A DNA stretch of 64,000 nt from Nonomuraea pusilla. Its GTDB lineage: Bacteria; Actinomycetota; Actinomycetes; Streptosporangiales; Streptosporangiaceae. Both the position numbers and the translations under genes were made by a program. Location of the stretch: contig NZ_FOBF01000007.1 of the NCBI RefSeq assembly GCF_900109355.1, forward strand, positions 62,001 to 126,000, written 5' to 3'. The notes under the pieces are model-generated. The model ran no database searches. It worked only from the letters and a program-made list of their open reading frames with translations, and was not told where the DNA came from. The first letter of the stretch is position 1; every line of letters begins with the position of its first letter. Of this stretch, positions 8,531 to 17,529 are shown in pieces.

Positions 8531-9789
8531 AACTCGCCGTGGTCGGGGGCGGCTCCACGTACACCCCGGAGCTGATCGACGGGTTCGCGCGGCTGCGCGA
8601 CGAGCTGCCCGTCACCGAGGTCGCCCTCATCGATCCGAACCCGTCCAGGCTCGACCTGGTCGCCGGCGTGTCGCGCCGCATGCTGGAGCACGCGGGGCAC
8701 CCGGCGAAGGTCGTGGCCACCGCCTCCCTGGAGGAAGGCGTGGCGGGCGCCTCCGCCGTGCTCATCCAGCTCCGCGTCGGCGGCCAGGCGGCCAGGGACG
8801 TGGACGAGACGCTGCCACTGCGCTGCGGCTGCGTCGGCCAGGAGACCACCGGGGCGGGCGGCCTGGCCAAGGCCCTGCGCACCGTGCCGCTCGTGCTCGA
8901 CATCGCCGAGACGGTGCGCCGCGCCGCCCCCGAGGCCTGGATCGTCGACTTCACCAACCCCGTCGGCATCGTGACCCGGGCGCTGCTCGACGCCGGCCAC
9001 CGCGCCATCGGCCTGTGCAACGTCGCCATCGGCTTCCAGCGGCGCTTCGCCGCCGCCCTCGGCGTCGAGCCGTCGCGCGTCACGCTCGGCCACGTCGGGC
9101 TCAACCACCTCACCTGGGAGCGCGCCGTCTACCTCGACGGCGAGGACGTGCTGCCCGCCGCGCTGGCCTCCGAGCACGGCGACGAGATCGCCGCGGCGCT
9201 GGGGCTGCGCGTGGAGCTGCTGCGCAGGCTGGGCGTGATCCCGTCGTACTACCTGCGCTACTACTACGCCCACGACGCCGTCGTGCGGGAGCAGCTGGAG
9301 AAGCCGTCGCGGGCCGCCGAGGTGGCCGCGATGGAGGAGGAACTGCTGCGCCTGTACGCCGACCCGGCCGTGGTGACCAAGCCCGACCTGCTGTCGCAGC
9401 GGGGCGGCGCGTTCTACTCGGAGGCGGCCGTGGCGCTGATCTCGTCGCTCCTCGGCGACCGGGGCGACACCCAGGTGGTCAACGTGCGCAACGGCGGCAC
9501 CCTGCCGTTCCTCGACGACGACGCCGTCATCGAGGTGCCCGCCGCCATCACCGCCTCCGGCGCCGCGCCGCTGCCGGTCGCGCCCGTCGAGCCGCTGTTC
9601 CGCGGGCTCATCGCGCACGTGTCGGCGTACGAGGAGCTGGCGCTGCGGGCCGCGCTGCACGGCGGCGCCGACCGGGTGCGCGACGCGCTGCTCGCCCACC
9701 CGCTGGTCGGCCAGGACGCGGTCACCGAGGAGCTGACCGGGCTGCTGCTGGAGGCCAACCGCGGCTTCCTGCCGTGGACGGTGGGCTAG
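8527..9789 (+). CDS. csnH: Glycoside hydrolase family 4 (6-phospho-beta-glucosidase-like)
   Basis: 420 residues from a TTG start at a TTGA overlap, with AGGAG seven bases upstream. GH4 enzymes use NAD and a divalent metal to cleave glycosides by a redox-elimination route. The nucleotide-binding start is LAVVGGGSTYTPELIDG. NPVGIVTRALL, GLCNVAIG and LGHVGLNHL supply the conserved metal-site Cys and His regions, and SYYLRYYYAHD is also typical. Most characterised relatives act on 6-phospho sugars, but the transporter in this operon should deliver unphosphorylated oligosaccharide, so the adjacent kinase or relaxed specificity must bridge the gap. The csnH match suggests glucosamine oligomers. Confidence 0.88.
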   Translation: MKLAVVGGGSTYTPELIDGFARLRDELPVTEVALIDPNPSRLDLVAGVSRRMLEHAGHPAKVVATASLEEGVAGASAVLIQLRVGGQAARDVDETLPLRCGCVGQETTGAGGLAKALRTVPLVLDIAETVRRAAPEAWIVDFTNPVGIVTRALLDAGHRAIGLCNVAIGFQRRFAAALGVEPSRVTLGHVGLNHLTWERAVYLDGEDVLPAALASEHGDEIAAALGLRVELLRRLGVIPSYYLRYYYAHDAVVREQLEKPSRAAEVAAMEEELLRLYADPAVVTKPDLLSQRGGAFYSEAAVALISSLLGDRGDTQVVNVRNGGTLPFLDDDAVIEVPAAITASGAAPLPVAPVEPLFRGLIAHVSAYEELALRAALHGGADRVRDALLAHPLVGQDAVTEELTGLLLEANRGFLPWTVG

Positions 9790-10784
9790 TGTCGCGCCCC
9801 AGGCTGGTCCTGGCCGTCGACGGCGGCAACAGCAAGACCGACGTCGCCCTGGTGACCGAGGAGGGCGAGGTGCTCGCCTCGGGCCGGTCAGGGCCGTTCA
9901 CGCCGCAAAGCTCAGGCGTGCCCGCCGCCGTGGACGTCGTCGAGGACGCCCTCCGCCTGGCCCTGGCCGCCGCCCCCACCCCGCCTGCCGCCTCCGGCGT
10001 GGACCTCGTGGCCGCGTACCTGGCGGGGGCGGACCTGCCGGTCGAGGAGGAGGCGCTGGCGGCCGAACTGGCCGCCAGGGGGCTCGGCCGCGACGTGCTG
10101 GTGCGCAACGACACGTTCGCGCTGCTGCGGGCCGGCGCGTCCGCCCCGTGGGGGGTGGCCGTCGTGTGCGGCGCCGGCATCAACGCCGTCGGCGTCTCCC
10201 CCACCGGCGACATGGCCCGTTTCCCCGCGCTCGGCAGGCTGAGCGGCGACTGGGGCGGCGGCCAGGGGATCGGCGAGGAGGCGCTGTGGCACGCCGTGCG
10301 CGCCGAGGACGGGCGGGGCGTGCCCACGGCGCTCACCTCGCTGATCACGTCCCACTTCGGCACCTCCACCGTCCAGGAACTGGTGCTGGCCGTGCACTTC
10401 GGCCAGGTGGACGAGGACCGGCTGCACGAGCTCGCGCCCGGCGTGTTCGCGGCGGCGTCCGCCGGGGACGCGGTGGCGGTCGCGCTCGTGGAGCGGCTGG
10501 CCGAGGAGGTCGTCACCATGGCCGAGGTGTGCCTGCGCCGGCTCGGCCTGCTTGACCGGCCCGCCGAGGTGGTGCTCGGCGGCGGGCTGCTGACGGCCCG
10601 CGACCCGCTGCTGACGCCGCTGCTGGAGGCGGGGTTCGCGATGCGGGCTCCGATGGCGGAGCCGGTGGTGGCGGAGGTGCCGCCCATCGTGGGGGCCGCG
10701 CTCAACGGGCTGGAGCGCCTCGGGGCGCCGGACGCCGCCAAGGCCCGCCTCCGCTCCCGCTACGGCCAGCCGGCACCGGCCTGA
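9789..10784 (+). CDS. csnK: BadF/BcrA-family sugar kinase (N-acetylglucosamine kinase-like)
   Basis: 331 residues; the GTG start shares its first G with the upstream TAG stop. The ASKHA ATPase fold shows phosphate-1 LAVDGGNSKTDVALV near residue 8, RNDTFALLRAG, the phosphate-2 segment VVCGAGINAVGV, and VVLGGGLLTARDPLL near the C-terminus. It would phosphorylate an amino sugar released from the imported oligosaccharide. It is the last gene of the operon and faces the GT87 gene, with only 38 bp between their stops. Kinase family is firm, substrate is inferred. Confidence 0.87.
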   Translation: MSRPRLVLAVDGGNSKTDVALVTEEGEVLASGRSGPFTPQSSGVPAAVDVVEDALRLALAAAPTPPAASGVDLVAAYLAGADLPVEEEALAAELAARGLGRDVLVRNDTFALLRAGASAPWGVAVVCGAGINAVGVSPTGDMARFPALGRLSGDWGGGQGIGEEALWHAVRAEDGRGVPTALTSLITSHFGTSTVQELVLAVHFGQVDEDRLHELAPGVFAAASAGDAVAVALVERLAEEVVTMAEVCLRRLGLLDRPAEVVLGGGLLTARDPLLTPLLEAGFAMRAPMAEPVVAEVPPIVGAALNGLERLGAPDAAKARLRSRYGQPAPA

Positions 10785-10817
10785 AGGCCCACGGGGCCGC
10801 GTGACGGCCCTCGGGGG

Positions 10818-10897
10818 CGTCGTCACGGGGCGGGGGCGGCGTGACCGGTCCGCGGGGCGTCGTCACGGGGCGGGGGCGGTGTGACCGGTCCGCGGGG
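10818..10897. repeat. Two tandem 40-bp direct repeats over the 3' end of the GT87 gene
   Basis: Copy one is 10818-10857 and copy two 10858-10897, with a single mismatch (C/T at the matching positions 10840 and 10880) and a degenerate start of a third copy beyond. Because 40 is not a multiple of three, the two copies are read in different frames by the minus-strand gene: the first as PRGPVTPPPPRDDA, the second as PRTGHAAPAP plus stop. The repeat therefore created the present C-terminus. Confidence 0.85.
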
Positions 10898-12345
10898 CGG
10901 CGTCAGGGGGTCGCGGGGGCGGCGCAGCCACATGCCGGCCGCGACCGCCGCCGCGGCCACGGCGTACGCGGTCGTCCCCGCGCCCGTCAGATAGGCGGCC
11001 GCGGACGCCGCCGCCACTCCCAGCCACTCCACCCGGCCGTCCAGCGCGACCAGCGCCACGACGAGCAGCGCGTACCAGGAGTAGCCGGGGGTCAGCACCA
11101 GGAACGCCGCCCCTGACACCTCCAGCGCCCCCCGCCAGGGCCGCTCCGGGTCGCCCCGCAGGAGCACCCGGACCGACACCGCCGCCAGCACCACGAGCGC
11201 GGCGGGCGGCGCCCACGCGTCGGGCAGCACCAGCCTCAGCAGGGCGTAGCGCCCGCGGGCCGCCGCGTCGGCGTACCCCTCCTCGGCCGCGTACCCCGGC
11301 AGGTAGCCGAGCACGGAGCCGTGCGACAGCAGCACGTACGGCAGGTAGGCCGCCCCCACCACCGCCAGGGCCGCGCCCACGGCGGCGAGACCGGGCCCGA
11401 GGCGGCGGCGCCGCCGCGAGTCTGACAGCCGGCCCGCCAGCAGGGCAGGCAGCACCACAGCGGGCGACAGCTTCACCGCGATCCCCGCACCGAGCACCAC
11501 CCCCCGGACGAGCCCCCGGAACAGGCCCCCCGCCTCGCCCGCCGGCACGGCCCCCGCCGCGCCCGGCCCCGGCACACCGGGCGGGCGCGACCGGGGTGCG
11601 AGCGGGAGGGCGAGGGCCAGCGCGACCGCCGCGACCGCCAAGGCGTCCACATGCGCGTTGTTCACCGCCTCCATCGGCACCGCCGGGCACCATGCCCAGC
11701 ACGCCGCCAGGCGCTCACGCCCGCGCCGGCGCGCCGCCGCCAGCAGCACGGCCGACGTCGCCGTCGCCGCCAGCGCGCCGCCCACCTGGAACGGCTTGTG
11801 CCGGGCGTCCCTCGGCGAGAGCCGGTCCACCAGCCAGAAGTACGCCTCCGCCAGCGGCGGATAGATCGTGTGCACCGTGGGCCTGTTGATCCGGGTGCAG
11901 CCGCCGTCCGGCAGCGGGTAGAAGCGGCCCTCCGCGCAGCCGGGGAAGAGCCAGCCGTCACGCAGCCCGGCCAGCGCGGGGTCGGACGGCGGGCGGTCGT
12001 AGGGCGAGAGCCCGGCGGACTGGACGCGGCCGTCCCAGGCGTAGCGGAAGGAATCGGTGCTGGTGGCGGGCGGGGCGAGCAGCCCGGTGGCGACGGCGGC
12101 CAGGCCGCCGGCCAGGACCAGCCGCCCGGCCACCGGCGACGGCACGCCGCGCAGGGCGGCGAGCGCCACGGCGAACAGCGCCCAGGCGGCGGCGTACCAG
12201 GCAAGCGCGCCCGTGACGAAGGCGAGGACGAGGACGGCCACCAGGGCGGCGAGCACCGCGACGGCCGGCACGGTGCGGCGGTTCACGGTGTGCAGCCTGG
12301 CATCCGCCAGCCTGGAGGAGGCCAGGAGCAGCCGATCGTTCCGCA
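10823..12345 (-). CDS. GT87-family polyprenol-phosphate glycosyltransferase (DUF2029)
   Basis: About 507 residues from GTG at 12345 (AGG nine bases upstream); a GTG at 12287 is a tighter alternative. The protein has roughly ten hydrophobic segments and the GT-C features of the mannosyltransferase family: an acidic DSFRYAWDGRVQSAGLSPY loop after the first membrane pair, IYPPLAEAYF, and NNAHVDALAVAAV. Such enzymes transfer a sugar from polyprenyl-phosphate donors on the outer face of the membrane. Its upstream neighbour is a decayed MBL-fold gene. The Pro-rich tail comes from a tandem duplication. Acceptor unknown. Confidence 0.8.
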
Positions 12346-12369
12346 CTTCGTAAGACCTGCGCGACGTCC

Positions 12370-13228
12370 ACGGGCCCGGGCCGGTCGTCGCCTCCGGGAC
12401 CGGACGCCAGGCCGGTGAGCTCCTCGTGGCCGGGGCGCGGCCACGGCCTGCTCCTCCGACGCGCCGGCCGCCTTCAGTTCGGCGGTCCTGGACCGTACGC
12501 GGCGGAGGTAGTCGCCGACCTCCGTGAGCAGGCCGGCGTCCGCGACCTCGCCGTGGCCGGGCACGACGGCGGCCGGGCCGAGCGCGAGGAGCCGGTCGAG
12601 CACGGTGATCCAGTGGTCGGCGTCCACGTCGGCGTCGTACGGCGGGAAGTACGGCGCGATCGGGAACATCCGCGTCTCGACCAGGTCGCCGCAGAACAGG
12701 ACCCGGCCGTCGACGAGCACCGTCTGGTCGGAGCCGGTGTGCGCGGCGCCCCACGTCCGCAGTTCCGTCCGCCGCCCGCCGCCCGCCGCCCGCCGAGGTC
12801 GATCTCGGCGGCGCGTCGTGGACGACGTCCGGGTCGACGAGCTCCACGTCCGCGAGCTCGGCCGCGATCCGCGGGCCGAGGCCGGCGAACATGTCCAGGT
12901 ACGCGGCCCCCTTCCGCCGCAGTTCCTCACTCTGGGAGCGGTTGCACACGATGGTCGCCTCCCCCTTGAACGCCTGCGCGCCGGACCCGTGCCCGGGGTG
13001 GAAGCGGGTGGCCGTCAGGTACCGCGCCCAGCAGGCTGCGGGCCTGCTCCGGCACGTACGCGCCGTTCCTGGGCCCGAGGCCCGTGTCGATCACGAGTCC
13101 GGCGCGCTCGCCGACGACGATGCCGACGTTCGGCACGAGCGGCACGCGGCGGTCGGGGATGACGTGCACGCCTTCGGCCACCTCGACCGGCTCCCCCTGG
13201 ACGAGCGGCGCCGGGGCCGAGGCGACAT
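12370..13228 (-). pseudogene. Decayed MBL-fold metallohydrolase
   Basis: A metallo-beta-lactamase-fold protein can be followed only by changing frame at least three times: VHVIPDRRVPLVPNVGIVV (from 13181), then RYLTATRFHPGHGSGAQAF onward after a break near 13030, then RTELRTWGAAHTGSDQTVL after a break near 12790, and a poor tail after about 12440. The metal motif that should read THFHPEH is TRFHPGH, so the first His is also lost. GTG at 13181 gives the longest clean start. Either a genuine pseudogene or a local run of sequencing errors; the lost His argues for real decay. Confidence 0.7.
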
Positions 13229-13848
13229 CACCACGGAGACCTCAGGACCGCCCTGCTCGACGCCGCCGAGGAGCTCATCCGCGAGAAGGGCGCCGACGGC
13301 TGGTCGCTGCGCGAGGCCAGCGTGCGGGTCGGGGTGAGCCCGAGCGCCGCCCACCACCGCTTCGACTCGCGCGACTCGCTCATGGCGGCGCTCCACGAGC
13401 GCCTCCTCGTCCGGCTCGCCGAGCGTCTGTCCCGCGACGTCGGCCGGGCGCCCGACGGGCCGTCCGGAGTCATCGAGTACGGCCGCAGTTACGTGAGGTG
13501 GGCCGTCGAGGAGCCGGCCATCGCCGGCCTCGCGGGCGGCGGGCGGCGGCCGTGTCGCCGCATCCGTACGACGTGCTCGCGGCCGAGCTGGACCGGCTGG
13601 CGAAGGGCGGCCACCTGCCCGCGGCCGTGCGGCCGGGGGCGGAGTTCGTGGTGTGGGCGGCGGTGCAAGGGCCGGCGCGGCTCGTGGCCGACGGGCACAT
13701 GCGCCTCGACGGGGCGGAGGACGTCGACCGTTAGGCGGAGCGGGTGACGCTCGCGGTGCTCAACGGCCTCGCCCCCGAACAGGCCGCGGACGGCCTCTGG
13801 CCCGTGGCCAGGTCGCCGCACACCGAGAGCCCGGCCGTGGTCGCCGCG
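13226..13848 (+). pseudogene. Decayed TetR/AcrR-family regulator
   Basis: The DNA-binding domain is clear (HHGDLRTALLDAAEELIREK then LREASVRVGVSPSAAHHRF), but no start codon lies in frame upstream of it. The reading frame shifts near 13550 (from AVEEPAIAGLAGG to SPHPYDVLAAELDRL), and a TAG at 13732-13734 interrupts a frame that otherwise continues as AERVTLAVLNGLAPEQ. It is divergent from the decayed MBL gene with essentially no spacer, so the shared promoter region also seems lost. Regulator and target have probably decayed together. Confidence 0.7.
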
Positions 13849-14325
13849 TCAGTCGTGGCTCTCCTGGCCGGAGACGGGCTCGCCCGCGACCACCGGGGCG
13901 CGGTGCTCGTACGGCGTGCTGAGCACCACCGTGGTGCGGGTCGAGACGTGCGCCGAGGCGCGGATCTGCTGCAGCAGGTCCTCCAGGGCCACGGGTGAGG
14001 CGACCCGCACCTTGAGGATGTAGCTCTCATCGCCCGCGACGCTGTGGCACGCCTCGATCGCGGTCAGGTGGGCCAGCCGGTCGGGCGCGTCGTCGGGCGC
14101 GGCCGGGTCGATGGGCTTGATGGACACGAACGCGGTCAGCGGCAGGCCGATGGCGTCATGGTTGACGATCGCGGCGTAACCGCGGATCACGCCGCGCTTC
14201 TCCAGCCGGCGTACGCGCTGGTGCACGGCGGAGACCGAGAGCCCGGTCTCCCTGGCCAGGTCGGTGAAACTCATCCTGCCGTCGTGGGCCAGCAGCGCGA
14301 CGATGCGGCGGTCGATCTCCTCCAT
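13849..14325 (-). CDS. Lrp/AsnC-family transcriptional regulator
   Basis: 158 residues: an AsnC-type helix-turn-helix at 1-60 (MEEIDRRIVALLAHDGRMSFTDLARETGLSVSAVHQRVRRLE, shown here as overlapping short motifs MEEIDRRIV, LARETGLSVSAVHQRV) and a RAM ligand-binding domain at about 65-145 containing AGDESYILKVRV. These regulators sense amino acids and act as oligomers. It starts 23 bp after the CvnD stop on the same strand and may be cotranscribed with it. Which amino acid it senses cannot be told. Confidence 0.92.
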   Translation of the reverse strand: MEEIDRRIVALLAHDGRMSFTDLARETGLSVSAVHQRVRRLEKRGVIRGYAAIVNHDAIGLPLTAFVSIKPIDPAAPDDAPDRLAHLTAIEACHSVAGDESYILKVRVASPVALEDLLQQIRASAHVSTRTTVVLSTPYEHRAPVVAGEPVSGQESHD

Positions 14326-14348
14326 CGGTCAAATCTAGCCGCAAACGG

Positions 14349-14942
14349 TCACGACATCGTCCCGACCGGGGTGGCTCCCCGGTTCATCGCGTGCTCGACG
14401 AGCGTGATGAGCACCTCCTTGCCCGAGTCGCGCCTGCGGGCGTCGCAGCGGACGACGGGGGTGTCCGGGTCCAGGCCGATGGCGTCGCGTACCTCGCCGA
14501 TGGTGAACGGCATGAGACCGTCGAAGCAGTTGAGCGCCACCACGAACGGCTGGCCGCGCTTCTCGAAGTAGTCGACGGCCGGGAAGCAGTCGGCCAGACG
14601 GCGGGTGTCGGCCAGCACGACCGCGCCGAGCGCGCCCATGGCCAGCTCGTCCCAGACGAACCAGAACCGCTCCTGGCCGGGGGTGCCGAACAGGTAGAGC
14701 ATGTAGTCGTCGCGGATGGTGATGCGGCCGAAGTCCATGGCCACGGTGGTGGTGCGCTTGGCCTCGACGCCCGCGAGGTCGTCCACGTCGGCGCCGGCGT
14801 GCGTCAGGGTCTCCTCGGTACGCAGGGTGCGCGTCTCGGAGACGGCGCTCACCATGGTGGTCTTGCCCACGCCGAAGCCGCCCGCGACCAAGATCTTGAT
14901 CGCGGTCGGGACCCGCCGGGGGTCGGGGCGACCGAGGATCAT
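14349..14942 (-). CDS. cvnD: Conservon-type Ras-like GTPase CvnD, orphan
   Basis: 197 residues from ATG 14942. P-loop GGFGVGKTT, switch region EAKRTTTVAMDFGRI, G3 motif LFGTPGQERFWFVWDE, and ALNCFDG in place of the NKxD motif mark the CvnD family of actinomycetes. CvnD normally lies last in a four-gene conservon (kinase-like CvnA, roadblock CvnB, DUF742 CvnC, GTPase CvnD) acting at the membrane. Here none of the partners is adjacent, so it is an orphan. A GTG at 15098 would add 52 residues of non-coding character. A likely promoter lies at 15178-15206. Confidence 0.88.
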   Translation of the reverse strand: MILGRPDPRRVPTAIKILVAGGFGVGKTTMVSAVSETRTLRTEETLTHAGADVDDLAGVEAKRTTTVAMDFGRITIRDDYMLYLFGTPGQERFWFVWDELAMGALGAVVLADTRRLADCFPAVDYFEKRGQPFVVALNCFDGLMPFTIGEVRDAIGLDPDTPVVRCDARRRDSGKEVLITLVEHAMNRGATPVGTMS

Positions 14943-15177
14943 CTGCACCGCCTGTACGTGTCGCGCGGCCGGCGCCACGCACACCGCGCCCCGCCTCCCG
15001 GACGCGGCGTCACGGTCAGGAGACCTGTCAAGGGCGGGTGAGGGGGGCCGGACCACATGCCTGGCATCGGGACAACCTAGCAACGCCACATTTTTCACTC
15101 AAGCCGCGATCATCCGCAAGAAACAAAATGTCACGGTTTGTAGGGTCTGTCTGCCCAAATCGTCTACTTCATGTCAT

Positions 15178-15206
15178 ACCGTAAAGAAGACTGTCATGTC
15201 GTCCAA
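15178..15206 (-). promoter_or_regulatory. Candidate promoter for cvnD
   Basis: TTGGAC and TACGGT on the minus strand are separated by exactly 17 bp, and the TACGGT -10 is shared with the better promoter at 33373-33401. It would give a 5' untranslated region of about 230 bases if cvnD starts at 14942. Moderate to weak evidence. Confidence 0.35.
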
Positions 15207-15287
15207 CAGGACAGTTAGCAGGATTCGCCCCCAAAGTCGGCAATATCCCACCGCGCCGGCCACCCCACGCCGGCCACACCCCGTCAC

Positions 15288-15383
15288 CCCCGCGCCGAAC
15301 CGCCGGACCCCTCGAACCACCCCGCGCCGAACCGCCGGACCCCTCGAACCACCCCGCGCCGAACCGCCGGACCCCTCGAACCA
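15288..15383. repeat. Three perfect tandem 32-bp repeats
   Basis: Copies at 15288-15319, 15320-15351 and 15352-15383 are identical (each begins CCCCGCGCCGAACCGCCGGA). There are no spacers, so it is a minisatellite and not a CRISPR array. Unit length is not a multiple of three and no frame stays open sensibly, so it is non-coding. It lies about 100 bp beyond the 3' end of the PP2C-like gene. Confidence 0.95.
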
Positions 15384-15482
15384 CCCCGCCCCACCTCGGA
15401 CCGGCCACCGCTCGGGCCCGCGCCGCCTCGGACCGGCCCGCGCGATGATCCGGCCAGAGGCCCCCGCGATCCGCCCCGCGCC

Positions 15483-16253
15483 TCAGGGGACGTCGGGCAG
15501 GCCGCACCACAGGGCCGTCGCGTCGTCGTGGAGCTTGCCCCACACGGGCCCCCGGGTGCGCTCCAGCTCCCGCACCGCCGCGATCAGCGCCTCCGGCCCC
15601 TCCCCCGCCAGGCGGGTCAGCACCGACTCCCAGCTCCACCCGTACCAGTCGGCCAGCCTGGCCACCCCGTCGGTGAACAGGCCCACCCCGGCCAGCTCCC
15701 GCGCGTCCACCGCGCCCGCGAGCGCCTGGCCCGCCGCCTCGGGACGGTTGCCCGCCACCCAGAAGCCGCCGGGCGCGTTGCGCAGCCGGCGCACCAGCTC
15801 CAGCGGGTACGGCCGCCCGCCGGGCAGCCGCTCCAGCCGGTCGTCGGCGACCACCTCGGCCGTGCCGTCGCGGCGCAGGAAGGCCACCGGCGAGTCACCG
15901 AGGACGAGGTAGTGCAGCCGATCCCCGGACAGGCGCACCACGCACACGGTGGCCGAGGGCGAGTCGGGGTCGTCCAGGTCGCAGGCGCCGCCGTGCGCGG
16001 CCGTCACGGCCGTGACCGCGTCGGACAGGAGCTCGGCCAGCCCGGTCTGCGGCCGCGCCGACAGCCCGGCGGCGAGCGCGCCGCCGAGCCGCGCCGCCAG
16101 CCACGCCACCCCGTGGACGCACCCGCCGCCCGGCCCCGGCGGGGCCGTCGCGCCGTCGATCACGACGGCCCAGGACGGCCCCGCCACGGCGAGGTCCTCG
16201 CAGGGACGCCCGGCCGACCCCGCTCTGATCGCGTACGAGACGCGTGTGAACAC
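15483..16253 (-). CDS. PP2C-family protein phosphatase-like protein
   Basis: 256 residues. PPM-type metal-binding positions can be seen as WAVVIDGATAPP (Asp-Gly), VLGDSPVAFLRRDG and VGLFTDGVARL, with DDATALW near the C-terminus. It would dephosphorylate Ser/Thr residues on unknown proteins in the cytoplasm; no signal peptide or membrane segment is visible. The gene lies 22 bp beyond the stop of the M24 peptidase gene on the same strand, so the two may be cotranscribed. The sequence is a divergent PP2C, hence moderate confidence in activity. Confidence 0.8.
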   Translation of the reverse strand: MFTRVSYAIRAGSAGRPCEDLAVAGPSWAVVIDGATAPPGPGGGCVHGVAWLAARLGGALAAGLSARPQTGLAELLSDAVTAVTAAHGGACDLDDPDSPSATVCVVRLSGDRLHYLVLGDSPVAFLRRDGTAEVVADDRLERLPGGRPYPLELVRRLRNAPGGFWVAGNRPEAAGQALAGAVDARELAGVGLFTDGVARLADWYGWSWESVLTRLAGEGPEALIAAVRELERTRGPVWGKLHDDATALWCGLPDVP

Positions 16254-16275
16254 CCGCCACCGCCCTCGGGACGTG

Positions 16276-17385
16276 CTAGACGATGACGAGGTCGCGCGGC
16301 GTGTCGTTGAGCCGCTCGCCGCCGTCCTCGGTGCACACGACGATGTCCTCGATCCTGGCGCCGTGCCGGCCGGGCAGGTAGATGCCGGGCTCGACGGAGA
16401 AGGCGAAGCCGGGACGCATCGGCTCGGCGTTGCCCGCCACGATGTACGGCTCCTCGTGCGTCTCGATGCCGATGCCGTGCCCGGTGCGGTGGATGAAGTA
16501 CTCGCCGTAGCCCGCCTCGGCGATCACGTCGCGGGCCGCCGCGTCGATCGACTCGCACGGCACGCCGGGCCGCACGGCCGCGCAGGCGGCCTCCTGGGCC
16601 TGGCGCAGCACCTCGTAGTACGCGGCGAAGTCCGCGGGCGGCTCGCCCACGCAGTACGTACGGGTGGAGTCGGAGCAGTAGCCGTTGTGCAGCTGGCCGC
16701 CGATGTCGACGACGACCGGCTCGCCCGCCTGGATGACGCGGTCGGACACGTCGTGGTGCGGGCTCGCGCCGTTCGGCCCGGAGGCGACGATGACGAAGTC
16801 GACCGTGGCGTGCCCGGCCGCGAGGATCGCCTCGGCGATGTCGCGGCCGACCTCGCGCTCGGTGCGTCCGGCCCGCAGGAACCCGGGCACCTGCCGGTGC
16901 ACGGCGTCGATCGCCGCGCCCGCCTCGCGCAGCGCGGCCACCTCGGCGGGCGACTTGCGGGTGCGCAGGTCGCGCAGCACCGTGCCGGCCAGCACCTGCT
17001 CGGCTCCCGGCAGCACCTCGCGGAAGCGCAGCGACGACATGGCCCACATGCGGTCGGCGAGGCCCACCCTGGCCGCCTGGCCGAGCCGCTTGGCGGCGAC
17101 GGCGTAAGGGTCGTCGGTCTCGTCCCAGGCCACGAACTCGAGCCCGAGCCGGGAGGCCGGCGACGCCTCGGCGGCGGGCAGCTCCAGGCGGGGCACCATC
17201 ATGTACGGCTCGCCCGAGGCGGGCACGACCAGGCAGGTGAGCCGCTCCAGCGGCTTGGCGTCGTAGCCGGTGACATAGCGCAGGTCGGGGCCAGGGGTGA
17301 GCAGGAGCGCGTCGAGGCCGGCCTTGGCGGTGGCCTCCTGGACGGCGGCCAGCCGGGACACGGGATACAGGTCTGAGGACGTCAC
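16276..17385 (-). CDS. M24-family aminopeptidase P / Xaa-Pro dipeptidase
   Basis: 369 residues. A creatinase-like N-terminal domain (1-140) precedes the pita-bread catalytic domain. The five metal ligands are visible in order: VDIGG (Asp), YCSDSTRTY (Asp), HRTGHGIGIETHEEP (His), FSVEPGIYL (Glu) and ARIEDIV (Glu). It removes N-terminal residues that precede proline, in the cytoplasm. Divergent from the SpoIIE-type phosphatase; the PP2C-like gene follows 22 bp downstream. Complete and typical in length. Confidence 0.93.
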   Translation of the reverse strand: MTSSDLYPVSRLAAVQEATAKAGLDALLLTPGPDLRYVTGYDAKPLERLTCLVVPASGEPYMMVPRLELPAAEASPASRLGLEFVAWDETDDPYAVAAKRLGQAARVGLADRMWAMSSLRFREVLPGAEQVLAGTVLRDLRTRKSPAEVAALREAGAAIDAVHRQVPGFLRAGRTEREVGRDIAEAILAAGHATVDFVIVASGPNGASPHHDVSDRVIQAGEPVVVDIGGQLHNGYCSDSTRTYCVGEPPADFAAYYEVLRQAQEAACAAVRPGVPCESIDAAARDVIAEAGYGEYFIHRTGHGIGIETHEEPYIVAGNAEPMRPGFAFSVEPGIYLPGRHGARIEDIVVCTEDGGERLNDTPRDLVIV

Positions 17386-17529
17386 AGGCCCAATCTACTC
17401 GGACCCCGCCTCCTAAAATCCATGAAAAGGTCTGACCACGCGGCAAGGGACGGCTACCCTCCGCCCCCGTTCGGTCACGTATTGTGGGGCCAATTGTCCG
17501 GGTCCATCGCACGTCCGAGAGTGAGACTT

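Larger units (their letters stand above)
14943..15482. other. Non-coding interval upstream of cvnD with an AT-rich patch
   Basis: 540 bp between the PP2C-like gene and cvnD. 15085-15250 is markedly AT-rich for this genome and carries a promoter-like pair for cvnD and short inverted repeats (for example GTCC-AACA-GGAC at 15201-15212). 15288-15383 is a tandem repeat array. I see no gene. Confidence 0.6.

Noticed and set aside
4109..10784. Cellobiose or maltose uptake operon
   Set aside because: Those systems normally have LacI regulators and GH1/GH3 or GH13 enzymes; ROK plus GH4 plus BadF kinase fits the csn operon better.
14943..15098. N-terminal extension of CvnD to GTG 15098
   Set aside because: The 52 extra residues have no family match and no Shine-Dalgarno precedes the GTG.
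15288..15383. Possible CRISPR array
   Set aside because: The 32-bp repeats are contiguous with no spacers and no cas genes are near; it is a minisatellite.
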